64,000 bases of DNA from Sphingobium vermicomposti (GCF_011762025.1 NZ_JAASQR010000004.1:1-64000), one strand, 5' to 3'; shown: positions 35,682 through 44,857, counted from the first letter of the stretch. Numbers and translations are program-made. The notes: a model not told the origin generated them from the sequence alone.

Positions 35682-37292
35682 CTATTCCTTATCCATGAAA
35701 TGCTTGCGCACCAGCGCCCGCTGCACCTTGCCCGATGCAGTGCGGGGAAGCGTGATGCCGACCTCGATCCGGCGCGGGATCTTGTACGCGGCCAGAGACA
35801 GGCGCGCAAAAGCGATGATGTCTTGCAGATCAACCTCATGCCCCGGCCGCAATTCCAGCGCAGCGGTCACCCCTTCGCCCCATTTGGCATGAGGCAGGCC
35901 GAACACCGCGCAGTCCATCACCGCCGGATGATCGCGCAGAACCGCCTCGACCTCAGCGGGATAGACATTTTCCCCGCCCGACACGATCATATCCTTGATC
36001 CGGTCGGTCAGGAACAGGTAGCCGTCCTCGTCCAGCCGCCCGCCGTCGCCAGACCGATACCAGCCATCGATCAGCGCTTCGGACGTCGCCTTCGGATTGT
36101 TCCAATATTCGATCATCACGCTGGGCGCCTTGACCCAGATTTCGCCGGGCTGCCCCACGGGCAAAAGCCGCCCTTGCGCATCCCGAATGGCGACGCTGAA
36201 CCCCGGCAGCGGATGGCCGACCGACCGGAGCAGATGAACGCGACTAATGTCATGCTCGTCCGGCCCCAGGATGGACATGGTGCCGGTAATTTCCGTCATC
36301 CCATAATATTGCAGGAAACGACAGCCGATGCGGGCGACGGATCGCTCCAGCAGGGCCGGGTCCATCGACGCCGCGCCATAATGAATTCCGCGCAATGTCG
36401 GCACCCGGACGGCGCGCGCGTCCATCTCTGCGATCAACCCGCGCACCAGCGTCGGCACGATGAAGGTGCGGGTGACGCCGAAGGTCAGACAGGCGTCCAA
36501 TATGGTGGCGGGCGCAGTGTCCGCGATCACATGCACGGTCGCCCCGCGCACCAGTGCGGTGCAAACCCATGACATGCCCCCGATATGAAAGGTGGGCAGG
36601 GGAGAGAGCAGGATTTCATCATCCCCCCAGTCGGCGAAATAGCCTGACATATTTTCGACATGGCGGTGGATGCCGAATGCATATTGCGACGTGACGACGC
36701 CCTTGGGTCGCCCGGTCGTGCCGCTGGTATAGAGTTGCAGGCATGGCGCGCGCGGGTCCAGCGGAGCGCGCGGCGCTGGCTGCGCCGCCGCGATCCGGCT
36801 ACGCAGCCCCTGCGGGCCGTCATCATCCACGACCAACAGGGGCAGGCCGCGCTGATCGGCATCCTTGATCAAAGGAAGAAATTCGCGATCCGCAACGATC
36901 AGGGTCACGGCGCTGTCTTCCAGCACATAGGCCGTTTCCGGCGCGGTGTTGCGCCAGTTGATCGGGACCAGAACCGCTCCGGCGCGAATGGCGCCGATCA
37001 ATATCAGGAAGAAAAGATCGTTATTCTTGCCCAGATAGGCCAGGCGACCGCCGCGCCCGACGCCATGTTCCGCCAGCAGGGTGACGACTGCGTTACAGCC
37101 CCGGTCCAGATCGGCATAGGTCCAACTGCGGTCGCCAAAGACGATAGCCGGTTTACCGGGCGCGCGCGCCGCCCCTACATTGGGATAATCCGACGGCAGG
37201 ATGAGGCCGCTATCGTCCAGCGGCGGACCTTCCACAATCGCCATGCCCTGTTCCAGCGAGCCGCTGTCGGCCCCATCGTCAGAATGCGACAT
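35682..37292 (-). CDS. AMP-dependent acyl-CoA synthetase
   Basis: About 536 residues of the ANL superfamily. The P-loop LYTSGTTGRPKGV, YYGMTEITG, YRSGDGG with DRIKDMIVSGGENVYP and the catalytic Lys in RTASGKVQR are all present. It activates a carboxylic acid with ATP and CoA, probably the entry step of the CoA pathway. It overlaps the BKACE gene by 14 bp; the ATG at 37292 is preferred to the GTG at 37301. Operon order is lipoyl protein, BKACE, ligase. Confidence 0.93.
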   Translation of the reverse strand: MSHSDDGADSGSLEQGMAIVEGPPLDDSGLILPSDYPNVGAARAPGKPAIVFGDRSWTYADLDRGCNAVVTLLAEHGVGRGGRLAYLGKNNDLFFLILIGAIRAGAVLVPINWRNTAPETAYVLEDSAVTLIVADREFLPLIKDADQRGLPLLVVDDDGPQGLRSRIAAAQPAPRAPLDPRAPCLQLYTSGTTGRPKGVVTSQYAFGIHRHVENMSGYFADWGDDEILLSPLPTFHIGGMSWVCTALVRGATVHVIADTAPATILDACLTFGVTRTFIVPTLVRGLIAEMDARAVRVPTLRGIHYGAASMDPALLERSVARIGCRFLQYYGMTEITGTMSILGPDEHDISRVHLLRSVGHPLPGFSVAIRDAQGRLLPVGQPGEIWVKAPSVMIEYWNNPKATSEALIDGWYRSGDGGRLDEDGYLFLTDRIKDMIVSGGENVYPAEVEAVLRDHPAVMDCAVFGLPHAKWGEGVTAALELRPGHEVDLQDIIAFARLSLAAYKIPRRIEVGITLPRTASGKVQRALVRKHFMDKE

Positions 37293-38211
37293 CGTCTCCA
37301 CCCTTTGTCTGCATCAGCGCGCGGGCTTCGTCCGGGGTGGCCACCGTCAGGCTCAATTCTTCCAGCACGCGCCGGATCTTGGCAACCTGTTCGGCGTTGG
37401 ACGTGGCGAGCTTGCCCTTGCCTGCATACAGGCTGTCCTCCAACCCCACGCGCACCGATCCGCCCAGCAACGCCGACAGGGTGATGAGGCGCATCTGGTG
37501 CTTGCCCGCCGCCAGCGCGGAAAAGATGAAGTCTTCGCCAAACAGACGATCGGCGGTCGACTTCATATGCATCACATTTTCAGGATCAGGCCCGATGCCG
37601 CCCAATATGCCGAACACGCCCTGGATGAAGAAGGGCGGCTCGACCATCTTGCGATCGACAAAATGCGCCAGATTGTAGAGGTGAGCGACGTCATAGCATT
37701 CAAATTCGAACCGGGTGCCCTGGTCCGACAATTGCGTCATCGCCTGTTCGATCTGGGCAAAAGTGTTCGACAGGATGAAGTCCTTCGTCATTTCCAGATA
37801 GGGCTTTTCCCAATCGAACTGCCAATCGGAAATCTTGTCGCCCGCCCCGGAAATGTTGAAATTCACCGAACCCATGTTCATCGAACAGACTTCGGGCCTG
37901 AACATCCTGGCGGGGGCCAGCCGGTCGGCCAGGCTCATGCCCAGCCCGCCGCCGGTGGTGATGTTGACGATGGCGTCGGTGGACTGTTTGATCCGGGGCA
38001 GGAACTGGCGGAACAGCTCCGGGTCTTGCGACGGTTGTCCGGTTTCAGGGTTGCGGGCGTGCAGGTGCACCATCGCCGCTCCGGCCTCGACCGCCGCGAT
38101 TGCCTCCGCCGCGATCTGGTCGGCGGTGATGGGCAGATGGGGCGTCATGCTGGGCGTGTGGATCGATCCTGTGACAGCGCAAGTGATGATGACCTTGTCG
38201 GTGCGTTTCAT
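37279..38211 (-). CDS. BKACE family (DUF849) beta-keto acid cleavage enzyme
   Basis: 310 residues, TIM barrel. The zinc-binding HLHARNP motif and the later Glu of RVGLEDSLYAGKG are visible, as is the N-terminal ITCAVTGSIHTPSMTPHLP. Family members use acetyl-CoA to cleave a beta-keto acid into acetoacetate and a new CoA ester, as in 3-keto-5-aminohexanoate cleavage. The substrate here is unknown; the neighbours (CoA ligase, lipoyl protein) argue against lysine fermentation. It is translationally coupled to the ligase. Confidence 0.9.
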   Translation of the reverse strand: MKRTDKVIITCAVTGSIHTPSMTPHLPITADQIAAEAIAAVEAGAAMVHLHARNPETGQPSQDPELFRQFLPRIKQSTDAIVNITTGGGLGMSLADRLAPARMFRPEVCSMNMGSVNFNISGAGDKISDWQFDWEKPYLEMTKDFILSNTFAQIEQAMTQLSDQGTRFEFECYDVAHLYNLAHFVDRKMVEPPFFIQGVFGILGGIGPDPENVMHMKSTADRLFGEDFIFSALAAGKHQMRLITLSALLGGSVRVGLEDSLYAGKGKLATSNAEQVAKIRRVLEELSLTVATPDEARALMQTKGGDDVAF

Positions 38212-38266
38212 AGGCTATCGGCTGTACGCCGCCTCTCCAAACTATGGTTGTTCTTGCGAAGGATGA

Positions 38267-38497
38267 TTACAGGATTTCACCCAAAATCGTGCCGACCGGA
38301 TAGGTTTCGCCGATCTGTTTCAGGATTTTGAGCGTGCCGGACGCAGGCGCTTCGACTTCCTGGGTGGACTTGTCGCTTTCCAGCGCGAACAGCGGTTCGC
38401 CCTCTGTGACCGGGCCGCCATCGGCCACCAGCCATTCGGACAGAACCCCTTCGTTCATCGAAAAGCCGAGCTTGGGCAGCAGAATTTCGGTCGACAT
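38267..38497 (-). CDS. Free-standing lipoyl-domain protein
   Basis: Only 76 residues, a single biotinyl/lipoyl domain (MSTEILLPKLGFSMNEG). The lipoyl-accepting Lys is K43 in ESDKSTQEVEAP. There is no peripheral-subunit-binding or catalytic domain. The start at 38497 has AAAGGAG 9 nt upstream; the longer reading from 38575 crosses the promoter palindrome. It should serve as a mobile carrier for the E1 (54412-56440) and the lipoyl-less E2 core (49712-50407). First gene of the operon with BKACE and ligase. Confidence 0.88.
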   Translation of the reverse strand: MSTEILLPKLGFSMNEGVLSEWLVADGGPVTEGEPLFALESDKSTQEVEAPASGTLKILKQIGETYPVGTILGEIL

Positions 38498-38547
38498 GAA
38501 TATTTCTCCTTTCGCGGCGCGATCGTGACGCTGACGATTTCCGATAA

Positions 38548-38563
38548 GATATGCTAGCGAACT
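38548..38563. promoter_or_regulatory. Cluster operator copy (GATATGCTAGCGAACT)
   Basis: 13 of 16 matches to the consensus, with full ATGCTAGC core. It lies 51-66 bp upstream of the lipoyl gene start. Confidence 0.55.
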
Positions 38564-38605
38564 AAAACTGTCCACTTCCTTTCGCAGGGGCGGTCGTTCC
38601 CCAGC

Positions 38606-39721
38606 TCAAGTGGCGGGCGCGACGGTGGGATAGTCGGTGTACCCCTTCTCCTCCCCGATATAGGCATAATCGAAATTCGCATCGGCCAGCGGAAGCCCGT
38701 GCCTTATCCGCGCGACCAGGTCCGGGTTGGCGATATAGGGGCGGCCAAAGGAAATGGCGTCGGCCTTGCGCTGGGAGATGGCATCGCCCGCCGCAGGACC
38801 GTCAAAGCTGCCATTTTGAATGATCGTGCCCGAAAATACGGCACGCAGCCGATCCATCACGGGATAGACGGGCTTTTCCATGAAGCCCGATGCGATGGGT
38901 TCGATCAGGTGGATATAGGCCAGGCCATATTGTTGCGCGATCCGCCCAATGGCTTCGGTGAGCGCGCCGGGATCAGCATCGCCCATGCCCTTGCGCTCGC
39001 TGGTCGGGCTGACCCGCAGGCCAACCCTGCCGGGATCGACCTTGGCGATGACGGCTTCGATCACCTCGCGCAGCAACCGCACACGATTGTCGATGCTGCC
39101 GCCATAGCCGTCCTGCCGCCGGTTGGTCTTTGATTGCAGGAACTGGTCGATGATGTAGCCGTTCGCGCCGTGGATTTCGACGCCGTCAAATCCTGCGGCC
39201 TGCGCGTTGCTCGCGCCACGGCCATAGGCGGCGACCAACTGGTCGATATCCGCCTGGACCATTTCGCGCGGGACGACATAGGGCTTCATCGGCAGGAAGC
39301 CGCCCGTATAATCCTCTGGCGGGGGGGCCATGGTTTCGCCTTCGCCTGCTATGGGCGATGGTCCAATCGGCTGTTGCCCGCCAATATAGTCGGGCAGGAC
39401 CAGTCGGCCCATGTGCCACAGCTGGCAATATATCCGCCCGCCCGCTTCATGGACCCGGTTCGTGATGCCCTTCCATGCGGTGGTCATCTCATCCGACCAG
39501 ATGCCCGGTGCCCGATACCAGCCCATGCCCAGCGGATCGACGGCGGTCGCTTCGGAAATGATCAGGCCCGCGTCCGCGCGCTGGGCATAATATTCGCCCT
39601 GCAGCGGCGTCGGCACATGCCGGTCGTCGGCGCGGGCGCGGGTGAGCGGGGCCATGACCACGCGGTTGGGGATCTCCAGCGATCCGATTGTCAGGGGTTG
39701 AAACAGAGCTTCAAGAGACAT
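38606..39721 (-). CDS. Old-yellow-enzyme family alkene reductase
   Basis: 371 residues, FMN TIM barrel of the NemA/OYE type. The catalytic His/Asn pair lies in IHGANGYIIDQFLQ, the FMN-binding text is NRVVMAPLTR, and SFGRPYIANPDLVARI is near the C-terminus. It reduces activated C=C bonds with NAD(P)H. The ATG at 39721 (MSLEALFQPLTIG) is preferred over 39745. It lies between two minus-strand units and may be co-transcribed with the SDR upstream (86-bp gap). Confidence 0.92.
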   Translation of the reverse strand: MSLEALFQPLTIGSLEIPNRVVMAPLTRARADDRHVPTPLQGEYYAQRADAGLIISEATAVDPLGMGWYRAPGIWSDEMTTAWKGITNRVHEAGGRIYCQLWHMGRLVLPDYIGGQQPIGPSPIAGEGETMAPPPEDYTGGFLPMKPYVVPREMVQADIDQLVAAYGRGASNAQAAGFDGVEIHGANGYIIDQFLQSKTNRRQDGYGGSIDNRVRLLREVIEAVIAKVDPGRVGLRVSPTSERKGMGDADPGALTEAIGRIAQQYGLAYIHLIEPIASGFMEKPVYPVMDRLRAVFSGTIIQNGSFDGPAAGDAISQRKADAISFGRPYIANPDLVARIRHGLPLADANFDYAYIGEEKGYTDYPTVAPAT

Positions 39722-39807
39722 GCCGCATTCCAGGAGATTTGCCATTTGGTGAAAGGGGGCGGCGGACTTTCGCCAGTCCGCCGCCCATCTATGTCAGTGC
39801 CAGCCGA

Positions 39808-40710
39808 TCAGGGGTCCAGCCATTCGCCGGGGTTGATCCCGGCATTGCCGCGCGCGAACTTCAATATCTTGCTCACGCGTTCGCCCAGCACGGACGGGTC
39901 CTTCGACGCTTCGCAGCTGGGGCCATGTTGCCAGCTTTCGGCGACGGTGATGCCATAGCCCCAGACTTCGAACACACGGCCGCTGACATGGCTGGCTTCC
40001 GCGCTGGCAAGCCAGGCGACGAAGCCCGCGATCCATTCCGGGTCACGGCGCTCCAGCTGTTCGGGCGTCCATTCGCGCAGTCCCGCCGTCATGCGCGTTT
40101 CGGCGCGCGGGGCGATGGCGTTCACGGTGACGCCGATGCGCTGCAATTCGCGCGCGGCCACCTGGCTAAAGCTGGCGATCCCGCCCTTGGCTGCGGCGTA
40201 ATTGGCCTGGCCGATATTGGCGAACAGGGCGGAATGCGACGTGGTGTTGATGACGCGGGCATCGGGCTGACGCCCGGCCTTGCTTTCCGTACGCCAATAG
40301 TTGGCGGCATGATGGGTCGGCGCAAATGTGCCCTTCAGGTGCACTTTGACGACGATGTCCCATTCCTCTTCGGTCATGTTGACCAGCATGCGGTCGCGCA
40401 GGATGCCCGCATTGTTGATCAGGATGTCCAGTCGGCCAAAGGTTTCGACCGCCTGGGCGACCATCTCGCGCGCATTGTCCCAACTGGACACGTCGCCGCC
40501 ATTGACGACGGCCTCGCCCCCCATCGCCTTGATCTCGTTCACCACCTCCTGCGCAGGGGTCAGGTCGTCGCTACCGCCGCCCGCCGCATCGCCGCCCAGG
40601 TCGTTGACCACCACCTTCGCGCCATGTTCGGCGAGTTTCAGCGCATAGGTGCGGCCCACGCCACGGCCCCCGCCGGTTACAATGGCCACTCTGCCTTCCA
40701 GAAAACTCAT
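39808..40710 (-). CDS. SDR, MFE-2-like (3R)-hydroxyacyl-CoA dehydrogenase
   Basis: 300 residues. The Rossmann motif is TGGGRGVGR; NNAGILRDRM and Ser-Tyr-Lys (NTTSHSALFANIGQANYAAAKGG) are complete. The NDLGGD insert and RDRM text are typical of the dehydrogenase part of peroxisomal multifunctional enzyme 2. The C-terminus carries about 50 extra residues. It should oxidise (R)-3-hydroxyacyl-CoA made by the hydratase 2 at 34794. Divergent from the next SDR. Confidence 0.9.
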   Translation of the reverse strand: MSFLEGRVAIVTGGGRGVGRTYALKLAEHGAKVVVNDLGGDAAGGGSDDLTPAQEVVNEIKAMGGEAVVNGGDVSSWDNAREMVAQAVETFGRLDILINNAGILRDRMLVNMTEEEWDIVVKVHLKGTFAPTHHAANYWRTESKAGRQPDARVINTTSHSALFANIGQANYAAAKGGIASFSQVAARELQRIGVTVNAIAPRAETRMTAGLREWTPEQLERRDPEWIAGFVAWLASAEASHVSGRVFEVWGYGITVAESWQHGPSCEASKDPSVLGERVSKILKFARGNAGINPGEWLDP

Positions 40711-40848
40711 GCCCTCTTCCTCACCTTCACAGGAATATTCATCTGGCCGACCGGGTCGGCCGTTTCAGTCGGGAAGGATTTTCGGTCACCGGCGCGGCTG
40801 CTGCTGCGTCGTTCCTCATCCAACCTGACCTCTTTACGGATCTAATCC

Positions 40849-40868
40849 GTATGCGTACTATATGCTTT
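40849..40868. promoter_or_regulatory. Degenerate cluster operator between divergent SDR genes
   Basis: On the minus strand it reads AGTACGCATACG, i.e. both half-sites joined without the CTAG centre. The same AGTAC-n-ATACG-n-ATTAG text recurs near 34712-34727. Confidence 0.3.
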
Positions 40869-40923
40869 AGATCGGATATGCAACATCTGTCGCGTAAGAT
40901 CCGTCAAAGGAGAGGGCAGAAGC

Positions 40924-41706
40924 ATGCCTATGCTGGAACAACAGATCATCATTGTCACCGGTGCTGCATCGGGCCTCGGTCGCGCTGCGGCGATCCGGTG
41001 CGCGACGGATGGAGCGCGGCTGTCTTTGGTGGATGTCAACCGCGCGGGGCTGGACGATGTGAAGGCCGAAGTGATCGCTTCATGTGCAAAGGCGGATGTC
41101 CTGACCGTGGAGGCCGACGTTTCGTCCGAAGATCAGGTTCGCGCCTATGTCGAACAGACTGTGGCGCGTTTCGGCGGGGTGGACGGATTCTTCAATAACG
41201 CCGGGATCGAAGATCGGCAGGCGACGACGCAGGATGTGGACGGCGCTTTTTTCGACCGCATCATGGCGGTCAATGCCAGGGGCGTCCTGTTCGGCATGAA
41301 ACATGTCCTCAAAGTGATGGCGACCCAGGGCCATGGCCGCATCGTCAACACCGCGTCGGCGCTGGGAATCCGGGGTGCGGGGCGGCAGGCAGGCTACACC
41401 GCCAGCAAGCATGCGATTGTGGGCCTGACCCGCAACGCGGCGCTGGAATATGGCGCTCTGGGCATCGGCATCAACGCAATCGCTCCAGGTGCCATATTGA
41501 CGCCCCTCGTCGAATCCTCGCTGCGACAGGTCGACCCGCATGACTGGCAGGCTGCCGCCAGCACCTTCGTCGCGCATAACCCCATGCGCCGCCTGGGAAC
41601 GCCGGACGAAGTCGCATCCGTCGTCGCCTTCCTCCTGTCCGCCGATGCGGCCTTTGTAAACGGCGCGGTTATCCCGATCGATGGCGGCCAGTCGGCGCAA
41701 TATTGA
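40924..41706 (+). CDS. SDR-family dehydrogenase (classical)
   Basis: 260 residues. TGAASGLGR, NNAGIE, Ser-Tyr-Lys (TASALGIRGAGRQAGYTASKHA) and NAIAPGAILTPLV are all canonical, as is the end GGQSAQY. It is an NAD(P)-dependent alcohol or hydroxyacyl-CoA/hydroxysteroid-type dehydrogenase; the substrate cannot be told. Monocistronic, followed by a degraded SDR gene. Confidence 0.92.
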   Translation: MPMLEQQIIIVTGAASGLGRAAAIRCATDGARLSLVDVNRAGLDDVKAEVIASCAKADVLTVEADVSSEDQVRAYVEQTVARFGGVDGFFNNAGIEDRQATTQDVDGAFFDRIMAVNARGVLFGMKHVLKVMATQGHGRIVNTASALGIRGAGRQAGYTASKHAIVGLTRNAALEYGALGIGINAIAPGAILTPLVESSLRQVDPHDWQAAASTFVAHNPMRRLGTPDEVASVVAFLLSADAAFVNGAVIPIDGGQSAQY

Positions 41707-41730
41707 AGTGGTTAGCCGGAAAGAAAATAT

Positions 41731-41746
41731 AGTACGCAACCATACC
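41731..41746. promoter_or_regulatory. Cluster operator copy (AGTACGCAACCATACC)
   Basis: 13 of 16 matches to the consensus. It lies 71-86 bp upstream of the broken SDR gene, so the operator has outlived the gene it served. Confidence 0.5.
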
Positions 41747-41816
41747 AATGTGGCGACTTCCATCACCGACGCACTCAATTCAATCCTCTGTTTCATTCAT
41801 GGTTTCAGGAAGAAAA

Positions 41817-42203
41817 ATGATGACGAAAATCACAGGCAAGGTCGCCATCGTTACCGGCGCGGGACAAGGTGTCGGTCGCGGAATAGCGCTGGCCCTGGCG
41901 TCGGGCGGAGCACGGGCAATGCTGGCAGGCCGCACAAAAGCCAAGCTGGACGGGGTGCGCGCTGAAATCATGGCAGCAGGCGGTGTACCCGCATATGAAG
42001 CAGCGCGGTGGCGGAGCGATCATCAACCTTGTTTCATCGACCGCCATCAACTGGGACACCAGCAGGACCGCAGCCTATTCCGCTAAACAGGTGATCGGCG
42101 CGATGACGCGGGCGTCGTCGTCCTGTTCCTGACGAGCGAAGATGCCGCCTACATTACCGGGGCGATGATCCCGGTGGATGGTGGGCAGGCAAATTGGCGG
42201 TGA
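41817..42203 (+). pseudogene. Degraded SDR gene with internal deletions
   Basis: Starts as a normal SDR (KVAIVTGAGQGVGRGIALAL, then AGRTKAKLDGVRAEI). After a deletion and frameshift near 42003 it continues as GGAIINLVSSTAINWDTS, with AAYSAKQ holding the Tyr and Lys. A second deletion near 42105 leads to VVLFLTSEDAAYITGAMIPV, then DGGQANWR and the stop. About half of a 250-residue SDR is missing and three frames are needed, so it is non-functional. The pieces are in the right order, which points to deletion rather than assembly noise. Confidence 0.8.
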
Positions 42204-42220
42204 TGCAAGGGAGCGGCGCG

Positions 42221-42407
42221 ATGAATGAAGAACGGTCCGCCGAAATCGTGCGGGCGATGCTCGTAATCGGCGGTGCTTATCATGATTTTGACATGGTGCG
42301 CCGCCGCCTGCTGGCTGGCGCGCGAATGGCTGATTGACGACATGGGACTTGTTACCCTGCGTGAGGCGGGCAATCAGGAGGTCGCCCTGCTGCGCGCCAA
42401 CGGCTAG
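42221..42407 (+). pseudogene. Remnant gene, possibly ThuA-like
   Basis: A short frame from ATG 42221 (MNEERSAEIVRAMLVIGGAYH, then DFDMVRRRLLA) stops at 42337. An overlapping frame carries on as EWLIDDMGLVTLREAGNQEV to a stop at 42407. GGAYHDFD resembles the start of ThuA-like domains, but the match is too short to be sure. Probably the next gene of the same decayed operon as the broken SDR. Confidence 0.4.
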
Positions 42408-42419
42408 GCTGGACGGTTC

Positions 42420-43544
42420 CTAATCGGCGTCGGCCTTTTTCACCCGATCCGTCGCTTGCGCGAAGCGCGCCAGATGCAGATCGGCGTCACCAAGCTGTCG
42501 CGCGATTACGAACAGGCGGCGATAATGATGGCTGATGTTCAGTTCTTCCGTCACGCCTATGCCGCCATGAAGTTGGATAGCTTGCTGGCCGACGAACAGG
42601 CCACCGGTCGATGCCTGCACTTTCGCCGCTGACACGGCGGCGGCCCTGGCTGCATCGTTCCCATCCATAGCACCTAGCGCATGGAACAAGGCGGAGCGGG
42701 TCATTTCCACCTCTATCATCATGTCGGCCATGCGATGTTGGAGTATTTGGAAATTGCCGATGGCGGTGCCGAACTGTTTGCGGACCTTGAGGTAATCGCG
42801 CGTTGTCCAGAGCGCTGTGTCCATGATGCCCAAGGCTTCGCCACAAAGCGTGACGATGGCGTGGTCGACCGCCAGCGCGATGGCTTGGTCGGCATGTTTT
42901 CCTGTGGCCAGAAGTTGGGCGGGGGCGTTGTTTAGATGAATGTCGCAGACGTGCCGATTGTCGAGGGTGCGATAGGGGTGGAGGTTGACGCCGGTTTCGT
43001 TTGCGTTGACCAGATAGAGGTTGGTGTCTTTGCCATTGCGGGCTGAAACCATGAAGGAATCAGCGTATATTGCGCAGTCGACCAGCGACTTGGTTCCGGT
43101 GAGGCGGGGGGGCGATTCTGGCGGATTTGCGTGGGTTTCGACGATCCGCCAGTCGCCTCTGCCATTCGGTTCCTGCAAGGCGGGGGCGATGCGTTTTTCA
43201 GCCATGACCAGTTCTGTCAGCAGGGCCAGGGCTTCGTCGGTTCCGATGGCGGACAGCAATTGCGTCGCAAGAACATGAGCTGCAAAAGGCTCGGTCACCA
43301 GGCCACGGCCCAGTTCTTCGGCGATCAGCGCATTTTCCACCGCGCTGCCGCCAAAACCGCCCGCGTCTTCGGCAAGGCCCGCGCCCAGCCAGCCTAGTTC
43401 GGCGAAGGCCGACCAATGATCCGGCGCAACCCCCTGGGCCGACCGAATGATGGCGAAGCGTTTTTCCCAGTCATATTCGCGTTCGACAAAGCGTTTCACG
43501 CTGTCGCGCAGGGCGTCCTGTTCGGCTGTGTAGTTGAAGTCCAT
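42420..43544 (-). CDS. Acyl-CoA dehydrogenase, small-subunit type (PimD-like)
   Basis: 374 residues. It opens MDFNYTAEQDALRDSVKRFV, typical of the small subunit of heteromeric acyl-CoA dehydrogenases such as pimeloyl-CoA dehydrogenase. The middle domain is divergent, with no clean TEPxAGSD motif. The C-terminal helices contain RKQFGTAIGNFQILQHRMADM and LHGGIGVTEE. It starts 4 bp after the large-subunit gene. In relatives the two proteins form an alpha2beta2 enzyme acting on dicarboxyl- or ring-bearing acyl-CoAs. The reading from 43832 overlaps the upstream gene and is rejected. Confidence 0.87.
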   Translation of the reverse strand: MDFNYTAEQDALRDSVKRFVEREYDWEKRFAIIRSAQGVAPDHWSAFAELGWLGAGLAEDAGGFGGSAVENALIAEELGRGLVTEPFAAHVLATQLLSAIGTDEALALLTELVMAEKRIAPALQEPNGRGDWRIVETHANPPESPPRLTGTKSLVDCAIYADSFMVSARNGKDTNLYLVNANETGVNLHPYRTLDNRHVCDIHLNNAPAQLLATGKHADQAIALAVDHAIVTLCGEALGIMDTALWTTRDYLKVRKQFGTAIGNFQILQHRMADMMIEVEMTRSALFHALGAMDGNDAARAAAVSAAKVQASTGGLFVGQQAIQLHGGIGVTEELNISHHYRRLFVIARQLGDADLHLARFAQATDRVKKADAD

Positions 43545-43548
43545 GATG

Positions 43549-44754
43549 TCACAGCTCCAGAACGGTCTTGGCGATGAGGGTGCGCTGAATTTCGTTCGCG
43601 CCGCCATAGATGGTGGTGGCGCGGCGGAACATCGCCTTGGCTGCGATGCCGATGCCGTGGCCGGGGGTCGGACCAGCGCCATCTGCCTGACCGACCATGC
43701 TGTATTCGGCGTGCGGATCGACATTGACGGCGATGCCCCTGTCGCCCAGCGCGTCGACTGCCAGATCGGCGACGCGTTGGCGTAGTTCGGAACCCCGGAC
43801 CTTGACCAGCGAGGCGACCGACGCGCTGCCATGACCTTCGGATGTCAGGGCGCGCAGCACCGCGATTTCGAGCGATTTCGTGTCAATTTCGATGCGGGCG
43901 AGCTTCGCGCGGAAGATGGGGTCTTCGATCAGGGGTCGGCCGTTTTTCCGTTCGATCCGCGCAATTTCGCGCAATTGGGCGATGTCGCGGCGGGTGTGCG
44001 GTACTTCGGCGCTGTTGGTCCGTTCATTGCCGAGCAGGAATTTGGCGTGGGTCCAGCCTTGCCCCGCCTGTCCGATCAGATTTTCCACCGGAACGCGTAC
44101 ATCGTCGAAGAAAAATTCGTTGACGGTCAGCCCTTCGTCCAGCGTCCAGATGGGGCGGCGCGTGATGCCGGGGGTCTTCAGATCCACGACCAGCGAGGAT
44201 ATGCCCGCCTGCGGCTTGACGTTGGGATCGGTACGCACGAGCAGGAAGATCATGTCGGCATGATGCCCTTCGGTCGTCCAAGTCTTTTGCCCGTTGACGA
44301 CAAAATGGTCGCCGTCCCGCACGGCACGGGTGCGAAGGGATGACAGGTCGGAGCCTGCACCCGGTTCCGAAAAGCCCTGCGCCCAGAATGTCTGGCCCAG
44401 CCGAATGCCGGGAAGATAGGCCTGCCGTTGTTCTTCAGAGCCGAAGGTGTAGACGACCGGCGCGACCAGTTCGGACCCGATGCGATCCGCCGTCGGGGCG
44501 TAGGCGCGGCGCATTTCATCTTCGAAGATGAACCGTTGCACGCCGTTCCAGCCCGGCCCCCCATAGGCCGCGGGCCAGTGCGGCACGGACCAGCCCTTGT
44601 CCGCGAGGATGCGGGTCCAGGCTGCCTGATCATCACGATGGGGGTGAAAGTCGTAGCGCCCGCGCTGCGCGAGGTCGGGCGGAAGGTTCGCTTCGACGAA
44701 AGCCCGAACCTCTGCCCGGAACGCATCATCCTCTTTGCTGTAGGCAGGATCCAT
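43549..44754 (-). CDS. Acyl-CoA dehydrogenase, large-subunit type (PimC-like)
   Basis: 401 residues. FSEPGAGSDLSSLRTRAVRDG, FVVNGQKTWTTEGHHAD and the C-terminal TIYGGANEIQRTLIAKTVL are classical. It pairs with the small subunit 4 bp downstream, probably as a heterotetramer giving electrons to ETF. ATG 44754 (MDPAYSKEDD) is preferred over GTG 44763. A weak copy of the cluster operator lies 23-38 bp upstream. Confidence 0.9.
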   Translation of the reverse strand: MDPAYSKEDDAFRAEVRAFVEANLPPDLAQRGRYDFHPHRDDQAAWTRILADKGWSVPHWPAAYGGPGWNGVQRFIFEDEMRRAYAPTADRIGSELVAPVVYTFGSEEQRQAYLPGIRLGQTFWAQGFSEPGAGSDLSSLRTRAVRDGDHFVVNGQKTWTTEGHHADMIFLLVRTDPNVKPQAGISSLVVDLKTPGITRRPIWTLDEGLTVNEFFFDDVRVPVENLIGQAGQGWTHAKFLLGNERTNSAEVPHTRRDIAQLREIARIERKNGRPLIEDPIFRAKLARIEIDTKSLEIAVLRALTSEGHGSASVASLVKVRGSELRQRVADLAVDALGDRGIAVNVDPHAEYSMVGQADGAGPTPGHGIGIAAKAMFRRATTIYGGANEIQRTLIAKTVLEL

Positions 44755-44776
44755 CAGCCTCACCCATTTCCATTAT

Positions 44777-44792
44777 AGTGCGTCCGCATACG
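44777..44792. promoter_or_regulatory. Weak cluster operator copy (AGTGCGTCCGCATACG)
   Basis: 10 of 16 matches, right half GCATAC intact; just upstream of the large-subunit acyl-CoA dehydrogenase gene. Confidence 0.35.
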
Positions 44793-44857
44793 ATATCCTT
44801 AAACATCATCTGCGCGGAAACGCAAGGCGGAAAGGAGTCCGATGCCAGACCGGTCGA

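Noticed and set aside
42420..43832. Longer version of the small-subunit acyl-CoA dehydrogenase
   Set aside because: The extra 96 codons overlap the large-subunit gene and have no family similarity; MDFNYTAEQD at 43544 is the natural start.
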